The translations under genes and the position numbers were made by a program. The notes beneath the pieces are model-generated. The model saw nothing but the letters and a program-made list of their open reading frames with translations, did no database searches and was not told the origin of the DNA. Source: Nostoc sp. T09 (lineage in GTDB: Bacteria; Cyanobacteriota; Cyanobacteriia; Cyanobacteriales; Nostocaceae). From it: DNA of 64,000 nt. The stretch is from assembly GCF_002154695.1 (NCBI RefSeq), contig NZ_MTAV01000003.1:1-64000 (forward strand). Direction: 5' to 3'. Below are positions 7,756 through 17,460 of the stretch, in pieces (position 1 is the stretch's first letter; each line of letters begins with the position of its first letter).

Positions 7756-9087
7756 TTTTTTGTGCATAGGTACAACCAACACTTTATCTACTCGGTTGCC
7801 ATCCATACTAACTACTTCAAAGCGTAGTCCCAACCACTCAAAATGTTCAGCGATCGCGGGAATATGTCCCAGTTGGTTGACGACAAACCCCCCTAAAGTT
7901 TGATAGTTAACTCCTGCTTGAGGCGACAATTTTCTAATTTCTAAAATTTCTTTAAATTCGTCAATCGGTAATAATCCATCTAACAACCAAGACCCATCTT
8001 CACGCTGCACCACATCAGGGTCAGCTATATCTTCACTCGATGGGATTTCACCCACGATCGCTTCGACAATATCAGTGAGTGTCACCAAGCCCTGGATTAC
8101 GCCATATTCATCCACGATTACGGCAATATGATTGCCCGATTTTTTAAATAACTCCAAGAGTTTCAGTGCGATCATGCTTTCCGGCACATACAAGATTGGT
8201 TTTAATATGGCTTGCAGTTCAAAGGGTTGAGTCGGATTTTGGGCTAAAAATTCTTTGGTCTGCACGACACCTAATAAGTTATCGATGCTGTCCTGACCGA
8301 CTGGAAAGAAAGAATGGATACTTTCGATGACTTGGCGGCGAATTGTTTCTAACGGGTCATTAATATCAAGCCAGACTAGTTCTGTGCGTGGTGTCATAAA
8401 TGCACTGACTCGTCGATCGCCAAGATTAAACACCCGTTCTACTACATCTTGTTCAGCTTCCCCTAACAAACCCGCTTCATGGCTAGCCGCCACTAAAAGT
8501 TTTAGTTCTTCAGTGGAATGCAGCAATTCTTCGCTACTTCCTGGTTCCAAGCCAATCAGCTTCAGAACAAAATTTCCTATGTTATTTAAAGCCAGCACAG
8601 CCGGGCGAAATATAGCCAAGTAAAGTTCTAATGGTTTGATGACCGCAAAGGCTGTTCTTTCTGTGCGCTGGAGTGCTAGGCTCTTGGGGGCTAATTCTCC
8701 CAAGACAATGTGCAGAGCCGTGATGATTATAAAGGCAATCAATACTGATAGGGTATGAGCGCTAGTCTGCGCTAAAGATGTTGGCAGCCAATGGAAAGCA
8801 GGTTCAATGAGTACAGCCAGTGCTGGTTCTCCCAGCCAACCTAAGCCTAAGGAGGACATAGTAACGCCAAGCTGGGTAGCTGCTAAATAAGCATCCAGTT
8901 GATTCACTGCTCGTTGTAAAGCTTTTGCACGAGGGTGCTCTTCCGCCACCAACTGCTCGACACGACTACGGCGTAGCGCAACTAAAGCAAATTCAGCTGC
9001 TACAAAGAATCCATTGGCTAGCACCAAGACAATTACAGATAGTAACTTCCCGGCGGTAAGCACACTGAATGGACTGCTGGCAACCAT
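7738..9087 (-). CDS. CNNM/CorC-type hemolysin-family membrane protein with CBS pair
   Basis: 449 residues with the standard three-part layout. An N-terminal CNNM (DUF21) transmembrane domain (about 10-195, with ANGFFVAAEFALVALRRSR and LGELAPKSLALQ) is followed by a CBS pair (about 205-345, starting at RRVSAFMTPRTELVWLD) and a C-terminal CorC_HlyC transporter-associated domain (about 350-440, ending in VVSMDGNRVDKVLVVP). Relatives are inner-membrane proteins implicated in Mg2+/Co2+ or Na+-coupled Mg2+ export; the old 'hemolysin' name is misleading. It is monocistronic; its 3' end overlaps the Uma2 remnant. Confidence 0.93.
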   Translation of the reverse strand: MVASSPFSVLTAGKLLSVIVLVLANGFFVAAEFALVALRRSRVEQLVAEEHPRAKALQRAVNQLDAYLAATQLGVTMSSLGLGWLGEPALAVLIEPAFHWLPTSLAQTSAHTLSVLIAFIIITALHIVLGELAPKSLALQRTERTAFAVIKPLELYLAIFRPAVLALNNIGNFVLKLIGLEPGSSEELLHSTEELKLLVAASHEAGLLGEAEQDVVERVFNLGDRRVSAFMTPRTELVWLDINDPLETIRRQVIESIHSFFPVGQDSIDNLLGVVQTKEFLAQNPTQPFELQAILKPILYVPESMIALKLLELFKKSGNHIAVIVDEYGVIQGLVTLTDIVEAIVGEIPSSEDIADPDVVQREDGSWLLDGLLPIDEFKEILEIRKLSPQAGVNYQTLGGFVVNQLGHIPAIAEHFEWLGLRFEVVSMDGNRVDKVLVVPMHKKSEVSS

Positions 9088-9405
9088 TTATTTTAGACCT
9101 CGTCTCAACTTTAAACGCTTTTATCTTGTCCTACTCATACCCTGATTAGCAATCCGCCCTAAACTACTATCAAAAGGTTAAATAACAAAAATTAGTAGGA
9201 AAGCGCGATCGCCTGTATTAAATTAGTAAATTTAACGCCAAACGAAAATTCAATAGATCTGTAGTAACTACTAGTCTAATTACTATTTGCAGAGGTATTT
9301 ATGCCCAGTTCATATCACTTTAAAAAAACACTGCCGGACTGGAAGTTTTAGCTAAAATTTGGTAATAATCAGTCCAATAGCAGATGAGGCACTGTTGTTT
9401 GACGA
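9088..9405. other. Intergenic region
   Basis: About 318 bp upstream of the CNNM gene and downstream of the phosphorylase gene, both minus strand. One HIP1-like gcgatcgc site near 9205. I see no ORF, strong hairpin or recognisable operator. Confidence 0.4.
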
Positions 9406-10188
9406 CTAATCAAATTTTTCTAAATTCGTGGCTGCATATACAGCAGTAGTGATCGCATTTTGCACAGCAATATCTTTCTGGGGATAGATGATATTTTCTG
9501 AAACAGTTCGCTGAGCAACTACACCACAAACAGCAGCAGCCGCAAATTGATACACTCCTGCCATTTTAAACAGTGTGCCGCATTCCATCTCATAGTTTAA
9601 GATATTCAAATGTCGATATTCTTCCGTAATCCCATGCAGCGATCGCATCAAATATGGATTGGCTGAATCTGTGCGTTCCTGTCCTTCGTAAAATGTATCT
9701 ACCGATGCGGTAATTCCTAAATGATGCTCAAAGCCTAAATCTTGCGCTGCTTTCACTAAAGCGACTGTAAGAAAAGGATCGGCTGCGGCTGGATACTCCA
9801 CAGGTGCAATATCATTAGCTGCACCTTGGCGACACAATGCTGCACTGCTAATGATAATGCTACCAACCGACACATGAGGTTGAATTGAACCACAAGTCCC
9901 AATCCGAATAATTTGCCGGATTCCTACCTGTACCAACTCATTCACTACAATACTTAAGGAAGGCGCACCCATGCCACTTGTAGCAGATAAAATCGGGCGA
10001 TCGTTGCCTAAGTATCCTATATAGGTATTAAGTCCACGATTCTGTGACAATAATCGCACATCCCGCAAATGAGTTTGAGCAATTAAATGCGCACGTTCAG
10101 GGTCGCCAGATAACAATGCGATACTGGGAGGTAATGCACCTAGATCTTCTTGACCAAAGCCAATATGATAGAAGCGTTTACTAGCCAT
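9406..10188 (-). CDS. udp: Nucleoside phosphorylase, probably uridine phosphorylase
   Basis: 260 residues of the NP-I family, which cleaves nucleosides with phosphate to a base and ribose 1-phosphate. Visible are the SGDPERAHLIA phosphate-site loop near residue 27, the SGMGAPSLSIVVNEL ribose/phosphate loop, RIGTCGSIQP, and the C-terminal EMECGTLFKMAGVY segment where Glu-Met-Glu contacts the ribose. The pattern is closer to uridine phosphorylase than to hexameric DeoD, but purine specificity cannot be excluded by eye. It probably acts in pyrimidine salvage in the cytoplasm. No salvage genes adjoin it. Confidence 0.8.
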   Translation of the reverse strand: MASKRFYHIGFGQEDLGALPPSIALLSGDPERAHLIAQTHLRDVRLLSQNRGLNTYIGYLGNDRPILSATSGMGAPSLSIVVNELVQVGIRQIIRIGTCGSIQPHVSVGSIIISSAALCRQGAANDIAPVEYPAAADPFLTVALVKAAQDLGFEHHLGITASVDTFYEGQERTDSANPYLMRSLHGITEEYRHLNILNYEMECGTLFKMAGVYQFAAAAVCGVVAQRTVSENIIYPQKDIAVQNAITTAVYAATNLEKFD

Positions 10189-10289
10189 ACTGTTTTTCTA
10201 AAATATCGTTTCTAAGTAAAACTAAAAATTAGATTGAGTTGGGCATATTCTGCTTTGGCATTTGCAATATACTTCTAGTGAAAACCCGA

Positions 10290-13200
10290 TTAATCAAACC
10301 TTTGAGGATTTTTCAGAAACTCTCGAAGTTGTTTACCTTTAAAACTTTTAGCAAGTTGACTTACATGAGTGGCAAACGCTACCCATTTTCTATCTAATTG
10401 TTCTAGTTTTTCGGCTTGTCGGATAATAGCTCGTAAGTCACCCTTCTTTGCTAAATCTAGCAAGATTGCAACTTCTGCTGCGGGGGGAACAATAAATTCT
10501 GCATTGAGTATTTTAGATTTTATATTCGGATCTTCTTGCTCTTGATTACCAATTTTCACCTCTTCATAAACCCATTCCAAACCTAAATGAATCCCTATTT
10601 TTTCTAAAAGCTCAGATAGTCTGAATGGTTTGAGAATAAAATCATTGAAACCAGCTTTTTGACTCTGTTGTTTATCCAAGTCAAAAGCGCTAGCTGAAAG
10701 AGCAATTACTACAACTTCTTTTAAGTCTGGTAACATCCTGAGACGACGAGTTGCTTCAAAACCGTCCATCACGGTCATGACTAAGTCCATAAAAATTAAA
10801 TCTGGCTTAAATTCACGCGCTATCCTCAGGCTATCTAAGCCATCTACTGCTTCCATGACTTCAAACCCTAAAGGCTCTAGTAAATTTGCCAAAACAGAGC
10901 GATTTGCCCATTTATCATCTACAACTAAAACTTTGCGTTTAGAACTAACAAAACTGATGATGTTACTTTGATCGATATTTTGAATATTAGTTTGTTGGAA
11001 AACTTGAGGTAAATCTAAATCTAGCCAAAAAATACTTCCTTTGCCTAAAGTACTTTTAACCTTGAGTTCACCACCCATCATCTGCACTAATTGTCTACTA
11101 ATTGCCAGTCCTAATCCTGTTCCTTCCGCTTTACGACTATACTCACCAACCTGCTTGAACGGCAAAAATATTTCTTCTAATTGCTCTTGTGCAATGCCGA
11201 TACCTGTATCTTCAACTTGAAACCGCAGTTTCCCATTTTCAGAGCCAACCTGGAAAGTTATACTACCTTTTTCAGTAAATTTTACTGCATTACTCAGTAA
11301 ATTAATTAAAACTTGGCGCAATCGTTTTTCGTCTGCTCGAATGGCTTTTGGTAGAGGAGAAAGCGCCTTGTAATTTAGTACAACTCCCTTTTGTTCAGCA
11401 CCAATGCGGCAGATTGCAACAATACTTTCTAGAAATTCTACTAAATTAAACTCTTTAATATAAAGCTCCATTTTACGAGCTTCTATTTTAGAGATGTCTA
11501 AAATATCACTAATCAGTGTTAATAGATGTTCACCACACTGATGAATTATGTTAATCCCATTTTTTTGCTGACTAGTTAAAGTTTTATCTTTCTGAAAAAT
11601 TTGCGTATAACCTAAAATACCATTGAGTGGGGTACGGAGTTCATGACTCATGCTAGCGAGGAATTCACTCTTAGCGCGGTTAGCGGTTTCGGCTACTTCT
11701 TCTGCACGTTGGCGATCGCCAATTTCCTGTTGTAGTTGTAAATTTTTATCTTGTAACTCTAGCGTTCGGTGTTGTACTTTTGCTGCCAGGTTCCGGTTAT
11801 ATTCCTCTAAATCATTATAAAGACGCGCATTTTCAATCGAGATTGCTGCTTGAGATGATAAAAGTTGTAAAACTTCCAATCGCTGTGGTGTAAATGCTCC
11901 CACAGTCAAGTTATTTTCTAAATACAGAATGCCAATAACTTTACCTTGATTAATAATCGGCGTAGATAAAATTGATTTTGGTTTATGGTTGATGACATAG
12001 CTGTCTGTTGTAAATACTCCTTCACGGGTAGCATTGTTTAAGACAACATACTGCTGAGTTCGATGCACATAGTTTATAACAGATATGGGTAACTGTTCGC
12101 TTGATTCTACAGGTATGGGTTGCTGTATATTTATCTCATTTTTTCCGATACTGCCTGAAGCTTTGATAAATAGTTTCCCTGAGTCCTCTAAAATCAAAAA
12201 TCCTATTTCTGCACCAGCACTTTCAATAACAATGTGCATTAATTTTGCTAGTAGCTTATCTAACACTATTTCCCCAGAAAGAGCTTGTGAGGCTTTCATG
12301 ACTGTGGCTAAATCGAGAACTTGAGAATTACTTCCAGTCGTGGCTATTTTTGTCAAAGTATTTTCTGTATTGATGTTTGCGATGTTCTGCGATGTCTCAA
12401 GACAAGCCACTTCGTGTCTACGCATAATCAATTGGGGATAGCGTGCTTCTAAATCTTTGACTTTAGCCATCGCTCCCCAATGGCTATAAGCTTGGTAAGC
12501 ATTAGTCATATAGATGCGGGCAATGGTTTGTTTACCCCATGACAGATAAAATTTAGCAGCAAGTTCGTGAGCGAGGGCTTCTTCGTTGATGTACTGGTTT
12601 TCCTTAGCAAGTGCGATCGCTTTCTCATAATTTTCTATTGCCTCTATTTTTTCACCTAAAACTCGATGCTGTTCTGCCTCCACTAGATAGAATTTGTGTA
12701 GATAATTCATTGGGGCATGATGTGCCCATTTCAGCAATTTTTCTTGATTATTTTGTACGCGTTTAAGAATTTCTTTTTGCCCAAACTGTGGACTATCGAT
12801 ATACAGGGCAATCCGCACTAAAGAATCATAGAAATAAAAGAGACCAACCGTTACCATTCCTGTAGCTGCCGCAAAATAACTTTCTAATTGAACGATATTT
12901 TCCAGCGCTTGAGAGTAGTCTTCAAACCAATAACAAAGAACAAATTTGTGGAAGTATAACAATTGAATAGCTACTTGGTCGTTGCTTTGCTGATGAATGG
13001 GAAGCATTTTCTGCTCATCGTAGGCTTCACCCTTTAAAATGCAAGAATTTTCAGCCTTTCCCATCATGTTTAAAACGGCTTGCCAAGTGATTTCGTGATA
13101 ATGAAGTGCTGTTTCTTGCTTGAGTTGTTTAATAGTATCTCCGTAAGTTACTGCTTCTCGTTCAAGGACAGTTAGTTGTTGACCACTTAAATATAAGAAA

Positions 13201-16200
13201 AGACAGTATTCAAATGCACTAAAGGCAGCATATTCTAAATCTCCAGTCTCTAGTCCGTTAGAGTAATCTGAGCGAAAATGTTCTGAGGTATTCCTAAGGT
13301 GTTCTTTCCAATGTCGGACAAAGACATTTACCATGTGGCTGGTCTTGGTGCTGATTTCTTTAGCATTCAATTTTGACAGTAAATTCAAAGCTAATTGACC
13401 AAACTGATAGCCTTGCTCAATATCTCCCGCAACCCCGCACAGAAGAAAGCCATAAAGGGCATAAGCAAAGGGAGAAACAGCAGCATTGCCGTATTCGACG
13501 GATATACCGACCTGTTTCAACACCATTAGAGGTATCAGTTCTGGCGTAACGATGAAGGTAGCAACAAATAAACTTGATAGCAGCCTCAAGATTGCCAATT
13601 TATCAGGGTCGGTCATTAGAGGTAAGTCAATTAAATCAGAAGGTTCTTTTCCATTCAAAATTAATGCAATTTCCTCAAATCCTTGCCCAATATCTGAGTG
13701 GTTCACTTTTTCAGGAAATTCCACCCCCAATAACTTTAAGATTTTTAGCCCTGTATTAACCGCTTCTTTGGGCTGGTTCTGTGATACGTAAGCTTGAATC
13801 TGGACTGTGTACAGCTTCACTGTATCTATTAGGGAATTAGCGCGGTTTTGCACTATCTCAACAAATCCCTGCATCCGCTTAAAGTCACCACTGAGGTAGT
13901 TTGCTTCTACTGCTTCGGTATGTAACGCTAATGTTAGTTCATACTGACTATGCCAACTATCTTCTGTAAGCAGTGCTAACCCTGCTGTGAGGTATTTAAC
14001 AGCAGTTTCATAGGCTGTTGCTGCTTTAGCTTTTTTACCTGCTATTAAATTCAGTTTAGCTAATTCATATTTTTGAGTTTCTTGGGAGATTAATTCAACT
14101 CCAATATTTAAATGATTAACAATCTCAAATATATTTTCTTCTATATCTTTTTCTGATGTATTTTTCAGCAGCAATTCACCTAGTTTTAGGTGTGTTTGCT
14201 TTTGTAAACGATCAGAAATTAAAGAATAAGATGCTTGCTGTACTCGGTCATGCAAAAATTTGTAAGTAATTTTTAAATGCTCAGTTGCAATTTCGGATTC
14301 AAAAGTCAGAGGGATTTTGTAGGCATCACTTAAAGGTATAATTAAACCTGCTTGCAAAGCTTCCCACAAATCATGAGCAGTTTCAAGCTGAGATTTTTCA
14401 TTAACAATTGCTAAAACTTCTAAAGTGAACTTATCTCCTATACAAGCAGCTATTTTCAAAACATTAATTGTTTGCAATGACAGTTTTTGAATCTGGCTGA
14501 CCATCAATTCGACAACATTATCTGTAATATTAATACCTTGTAGCTGCTCAATATCCCATTGCCAAATACCTTGAGAAAAATTAAATTTTATTAAATTATC
14601 TTGATGCAGATATTTAAGTAACTGTGTTAAGAAAAATGGATTACCTTGGGTTTTATCAAATACTAAATTAGCTAGTGGCTTAACTATTAATGTGCTGCTA
14701 TGTATAGTATCAGCCACTAATTCATTCACGCAGTCAATGTTCAAAGGTCGCAAAATAATATTATTAATACTTCTAAACTGTTGAATCTGCTCTAATGTCT
14801 GTATTAAGGGATGAGTAGCACTGACTTCATTATCCCGATAAGCTCCGATTAATAATAAATATTTGCTTTCCTGATCGGTAATAATTAACTCTATTAATTT
14901 TAGAGAAGCTGAATCCACCCATTGTAAATCATCTAAAAATAAAACTAGAGGATGTTCCTGTTTAGCAAAAACATGAATAAACTGTTGAAATACCCGATTA
15001 AAGCGATTTTGGGATTCTGTTCCACCCAATTCTGGTATGGCAGGCTGAGAACCAATAATGCGTTCTACTTCCGGTATTACATCTATGATGATTTGACCAT
15101 TTTCACCAAGCGCTACTAATAGTTGAGATTTCCAATTTTCTAACGATTCAGTACTTTCGGTTAACAGTTGCTGCATTAATTGTTGAAAAGCTTGAGCTAG
15201 TGAAGCATAAGGGATATTACGTTTAAACTGGTCGAATTTACCCGAAATAAAATATCCTCTCTGGTGCACAATTGGCTTATGAATTTCATTTACCAAAGAA
15301 GATTTGCCAATTCCAGAGTACCCCGATACCAGCATCATCTCTGTTTGACCGTTGCTGATACGCTCAAAAGCATTTAATAATATATTTACTTCTGCTTCTC
15401 TGCCATAAAGTTTTTGGGGAATGAGAAATTGACTGGATAAATCTAGCTGTGCAATAGTAAATTCAGTAATTTGACCGTGGTTTTCTAATTGCTGTAAACA
15501 TAATTCTAAATCTGCTTTTAACCCCAAAGCGCTTTGATATCTATCTTCTGCTGTCTTGGCTAAAAGTTTCATCACAATCTCAGAAACCATCTGCGGAATT
15601 TCTGAATTTATTTCGTGAGGTGAAGCTGGAGTTTTAGCAATGTGGGAGTGAATTATTTCTAACGAATCATTGCTATCAAAAGGTAGCAAACCAGTGAGCA
15701 TCTGATACAACGTGACACCCAAAGAATAAAAGTCGGTACGATAATCAAGAGAGCGATTCATTCTGCCAGTCTGCTCAGGAGACATATAGGCAAGTGTACC
15801 TTCGATTAAATTGGGGTTGTTGATATTTGGGTTTTCTCTTGATAAGTATGATGCAATGCTAAAGTCTATAATATTAATAGTTAAGTTTTTAGAATTAATA
15901 ACGATATTTTGAGGTTTAATATCTTTGTGAATAATATTATTTTGATGTATCCGAGCAATTGTTGAAGCCAAAGAAATAGCAATTTTTAAAAAATTACTTA
16001 ATTCAAAGTTATGAGTATCGATGAAATTTTTTAGGGTCTCTCCTGTAAAATCTGACAATATTAATGCCAGCCCATTTTGATAATTTTCTAAAGTCAGGGA
16101 TTTTACAACTCCTTCTATATTCAAAGATTGGAGTATTTGATACTCGTGTCGCAATCTAGCAAGCTGTTCTATAGTCGGATATTCACTTTTAAGTGTTTTA

Positions 16201-16307
16201 ACGATCGCAGAGGTTTTATCTGACTCTCTGACAGCGCGATAAACACAAGTGTTAGTACCGTCATACAAAACTTGAACGATGTTATAACCAGCAATGTTGA
16301 TACTCAT
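10290..16307 (-). CDS. Ser/Thr kinase - AAA ATPase - GAF - histidine kinase - receiver hybrid
   Basis: 2005 residues. Domains in order: a Ser/Thr kinase (about 7-270; catalytic loop HKDIKPQN at 127-134, DFS instead of DFG at 148-150); an AAA/ORC-like ATPase (about 295-600; P-loop GYSGIGKSS near 330, Walker B VLFLDDLQW); a long helical TPR-like region (about 690-1290); a GAF domain (about 1330-1470); a coiled coil; a histidine kinase (H-box SHELRTPLNG, His near 1555; [11 protein letters not shown]); a receiver (phospho-acceptor Asp near 1841 in FMDLVM); and a helical C-terminal tail. This large family is common in filamentous cyanobacteria and is thought to integrate signals through both Ser/Thr and His-Asp phosphorylation. 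No transmembrane segment is seen. Input and target are unknown. Confidence 0.93.
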   Translation of the reverse strand: MSINIAGYNIVQVLYDGTNTCVYRAVRESDKTSAIVKTLKSEYPTIEQLARLRHEYQILQSLNIEGVVKSLTLENYQNGLALILSDFTGETLKNFIDTHNFELSNFLKIAISLASTIARIHQNNIIHKDIKPQNIVINSKNLTINIIDFSIASYLSRENPNINNPNLIEGTLAYMSPEQTGRMNRSLDYRTDFYSLGVTLYQMLTGLLPFDSNDSLEIIHSHIAKTPASPHEINSEIPQMVSEIVMKLLAKTAEDRYQSALGLKADLELCLQQLENHGQITEFTIAQLDLSSQFLIPQKLYGREAEVNILLNAFERISNGQTEMMLVSGYSGIGKSSLVNEIHKPIVHQRGYFISGKFDQFKRNIPYASLAQAFQQLMQQLLTESTESLENWKSQLLVALGENGQIIIDVIPEVERIIGSQPAIPELGGTESQNRFNRVFQQFIHVFAKQEHPLVLFLDDLQWVDSASLKLIELIITDQESKYLLLIGAYRDNEVSATHPLIQTLEQIQQFRSINNIILRPLNIDCVNELVADTIHSSTLIVKPLANLVFDKTQGNPFFLTQLLKYLHQDNLIKFNFSQGIWQWDIEQLQGINITDNVVELMVSQIQKLSLQTINVLKIAACIGDKFTLEVLAIVNEKSQLETAHDLWEALQAGLIIPLSDAYKIPLTFESEIATEHLKITYKFLHDRVQQASYSLISDRLQKQTHLKLGELLLKNTSEKDIEENIFEIVNHLNIGVELISQETQKYELAKLNLIAGKKAKAATAYETAVKYLTAGLALLTEDSWHSQYELTLALHTEAVEANYLSGDFKRMQGFVEIVQNRANSLIDTVKLYTVQIQAYVSQNQPKEAVNTGLKILKLLGVEFPEKVNHSDIGQGFEEIALILNGKEPSDLIDLPLMTDPDKLAILRLLSSLFVATFIVTPELIPLMVLKQVGISVEYGNAAVSPFAYALYGFLLCGVAGDIEQGYQFGQLALNLLSKLNAKEISTKTSHMVNVFVRHWKEHLRNTSEHFRSDYSNGLETGDLEYAAFSAFEYCLFLYLSGQQLTVLEREAVTYGDTIKQLKQETALHYHEITWQAVLNMMGKAENSCILKGEAYDEQKMLPIHQQSNDQVAIQLLYFHKFVLCYWFEDYSQALENIVQLESYFAAATGMVTVGLFYFYDSLVRIALYIDSPQFGQKEILKRVQNNQEKLLKWAHHAPMNYLHKFYLVEAEQHRVLGEKIEAIENYEKAIALAKENQYINEEALAHELAAKFYLSWGKQTIARIYMTNAYQAYSHWGAMAKVKDLEARYPQLIMRRHEVACLETSQNIANINTENTLTKIATTGSNSQVLDLATVMKASQALSGEIVLDKLLAKLMHIVIESAGAEIGFLILEDSGKLFIKASGSIGKNEINIQQPIPVESSEQLPISVINYVHRTQQYVVLNNATREGVFTTDSYVINHKPKSILSTPIINQGKVIGILYLENNLTVGAFTPQRLEVLQLLSSQAAISIENARLYNDLEEYNRNLAAKVQHRTLELQDKNLQLQQEIGDRQRAEEVAETANRAKSEFLASMSHELRTPLNGILGYTQIFQKDKTLTSQQKNGINIIHQCGEHLLTLISDILDISKIEARKMELYIKEFNLVEFLESIVAICRIGAEQKGVVLNYKALSPLPKAIRADEKRLRQVLINLLSNAVKFTEKGSITFQVGSENGKLRFQVEDTGIGIAQEQLEEIFLPFKQVGEYSRKAEGTGLGLAISRQLVQMMGGELKVKSTLGKGSIFWLDLDLPQVFQQTNIQNIDQSNIISFVSSKRKVLVVDDKWANRSVLANLLEPLGFEVMEAVDGLDSLRIAREFKPDLIFMDLVMTVMDGFEATRRLRMLPDLKEVVVIALSASAFDLDKQQSQKAGFNDFILKPFRLSELLEKIGIHLGLEWVYEEVKIGNQEQEDPNIKSKILNAEFIVPPAAEVAILLDLAKKGDLRAIIRQAEKLEQLDRKWVAFATHVSQLAKSFKGKQLREFLKNPQRFD

Positions 16308-16317
16308 GTTTATCTTT

Positions 16318-16389
16318 TCGCTTGTAGAATGGCATTGTTTTACGATCGTGACTAACGAGAATACGTCCCTGTTGTACTGCGCCGCCTAC
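16318..16389 (-). pseudogene. Remnant of a second DUF5615-like toxin tail
   Basis: Just downstream of the truncated toxin at 16417, in a different frame, the minus strand reads GAVQQGRILVSHDRKTMPF. GR(I/V)LVSHDxxTMP is the conserved core of another DUF5615/PIN-like toxin subfamily (the acidic Asp of the active site). It has no start and no clear end, so it appears to be scar sequence from a different toxin fused by deletion to the first. Confidence 0.5.
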
Positions 16390-16416
16390 ACAACTTTCAG
16401 GAACCTCTAACTTCAA

Positions 16417-16581
16417 TCACTTCCCCTGGAGCAGAACCGTGAAGCCTTCTTGACTCATGAGCCGCAGCAATTCACCGTTCTTTTTTCCTGTCCATCCCAT
16501 CTCGACAACTGTACGTATTTCGTAATCAGCAAGTTCACGCTTTAAAGGACGTGGAGCACATTCATCAAGAAGGATTCGCAT
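16417..16581 (-). pseudogene. Truncated DUF5615 PIN-like toxin (54 residues)
   Basis: The ATG at 16581 lies inside the 3' end of the DUF433 antitoxin gene, the normal arrangement for this TA pair. The product begins MRILLDECAPRPLKREL and continues EIRTVVEMGWTGKKNGELLRLM, the standard DUF5615 N-terminus with the first active-site Asp. The family normally continues for another 55-60 residues with an LxVDxN motif, but here it stops after TVLLQGK. The missing half holds essential acidic residues, so toxicity is probably lost. Confidence 0.75.
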
Positions 16582-16789
16582 AGCCTGTCAGCATTTCCTT
16601 CGCTAATTCAAGGGCTGCGATCGCCTGCTCACGACTAACACTAGGAAAATGGTCTAAAAACACATCCAATGAATCACCAACTTCAAGATAATCAAGCAGA
16701 GTTTTTATTGGCACGCGAGTTCCCACAAAAACAGGGGTTCCCCCCAAAATATCGGGGTCACTATGAACAACACGGGATGTTAATGTCAT
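16565..16789 (-). CDS. DUF433 antitoxin
   Basis: 74 residues from ATG 16789 (an in-frame TTG lies at 16804). The DUF433 signature is complete: HSDPDILGGTPVFVGTRVPI, then LLDYLEVGDSLDVFLDHFPSV and REQAIAALELA. DUF433 proteins contain a winged-helix-like DNA-binding fold and serve as antitoxins of DUF5615 PIN-like toxins. Its partner at 16417-16581 overlaps it by 17 bp but is truncated, so this may be an orphan antitoxin retained after toxin decay, possibly giving protection against related toxins. Confidence 0.88.
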   Translation of the reverse strand: MTLTSRVVHSDPDILGGTPVFVGTRVPIKTLLDYLEVGDSLDVFLDHFPSVSREQAIAALELAKEMLTGYANPS

Positions 16790-16885
16790 AACAAATTCAG
16801 CCAAATGGTTGCCAGTCTTTTCTTTAATCCTAATCTAGGTTCTTGTCGTAGAATCTCCGTCACGATTGTCTGATTCAAATCAGTA

Positions 16886-17284
16886 TCAGCCTGATAGAGA
16901 ACACTCACAAAGGTAAGTACAACACAACTCCCTTCCATTCTGCTTGTTCACTAAAATCAAGTTATGTTGTAGTGCAAGGGCTGCAATCCAAATATCATTC
17001 TCAGGTAAAGGACGACCTTGGAGTCTTAACTTGTTTTTGACATCCCCATATCTGTGAGCAGTTTCGGCATCACATACAAGCACTGCGCTGTTGGCAACCA
17101 ACTCATCCACTCTTGCCAAATTCGCTTGGGTTCGCCCCGATTTTCTTGCGCCGTAATACAACTCACCAATTGCAATACTTGGAATAAAGACTTCGTTGGC
17201 TTGAGCAAGGTTGTTTTTGATGACTGCTTCATCTGCGAAAAGAACAATGATGATATTGGTATCCAGCAAGTACCTACCACTCAT
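16886..17284 (-). CDS. vapC: PIN-domain toxin (VapC-like), C-terminus altered
   Basis: 132 residues. The PIN fold is plain: YLLDTNIII (first Asp at residue 8), IGELYYGARKSGR (Glu), and ENDIWIAALALQHNLILV (Asp). VapC toxins are Mg2+-dependent RNases that cut tRNA or rRNA. Most members continue after LILV with S-R-D-x-H-F and a short strand; here the tail is NKQNGRELCCTYLCECSLSG, with no Asp at the fourth position. A frameshift or recombination at the 3' end is likely and activity is doubtful. Its ATG overlaps the end of a short antitoxin gene (17274-17396) by 11 bp, which supports a real TA operon. Confidence 0.85.
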   Translation of the reverse strand: MSGRYLLDTNIIIVLFADEAVIKNNLAQANEVFIPSIAIGELYYGARKSGRTQANLARVDELVANSAVLVCDAETAHRYGDVKNKLRLQGRPLPENDIWIAALALQHNLILVNKQNGRELCCTYLCECSLSG

Positions 17285-17396
17285 TGATGTCTACCTGTTC
17301 ACAGTCTTGCTCAATTGCCTCACGCATTAACTGGAGATCTTCAGGTGGTATTGAACCCGCAAACCGCAGCAATGGGCGATCGCTATCTGTAGTCAT
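17274..17396 (-). CDS. Short antitoxin upstream of the PIN toxin
   Basis: A 40-residue frame starting at ATG 17396: MTTDSDRPLLRFAGSIPPED, then LQLMREAIEQDCEQVDINEW, ending by overlap with the toxin start. The amphipathic MREAIEQDCEQV helix followed by Asp-Ile-Asn-Glu-Trp is typical of the very short antitoxins that precede VapC genes in cyanobacteria, where the C-terminus wraps the PIN active site. There is no separate DNA-binding domain. It is too short for most gene callers. Confidence 0.75.
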   Translation of the reverse strand: MTTDSDRPLLRFAGSIPPEDLQLMREAIEQDCEQVDINEW

Positions 17397-17460
17397 AACA
17401 TTCGCATTCAACAGCAGATAACCTCTCTGCGTTCGGGTGCATTGAGGTTATTATGCCAGC

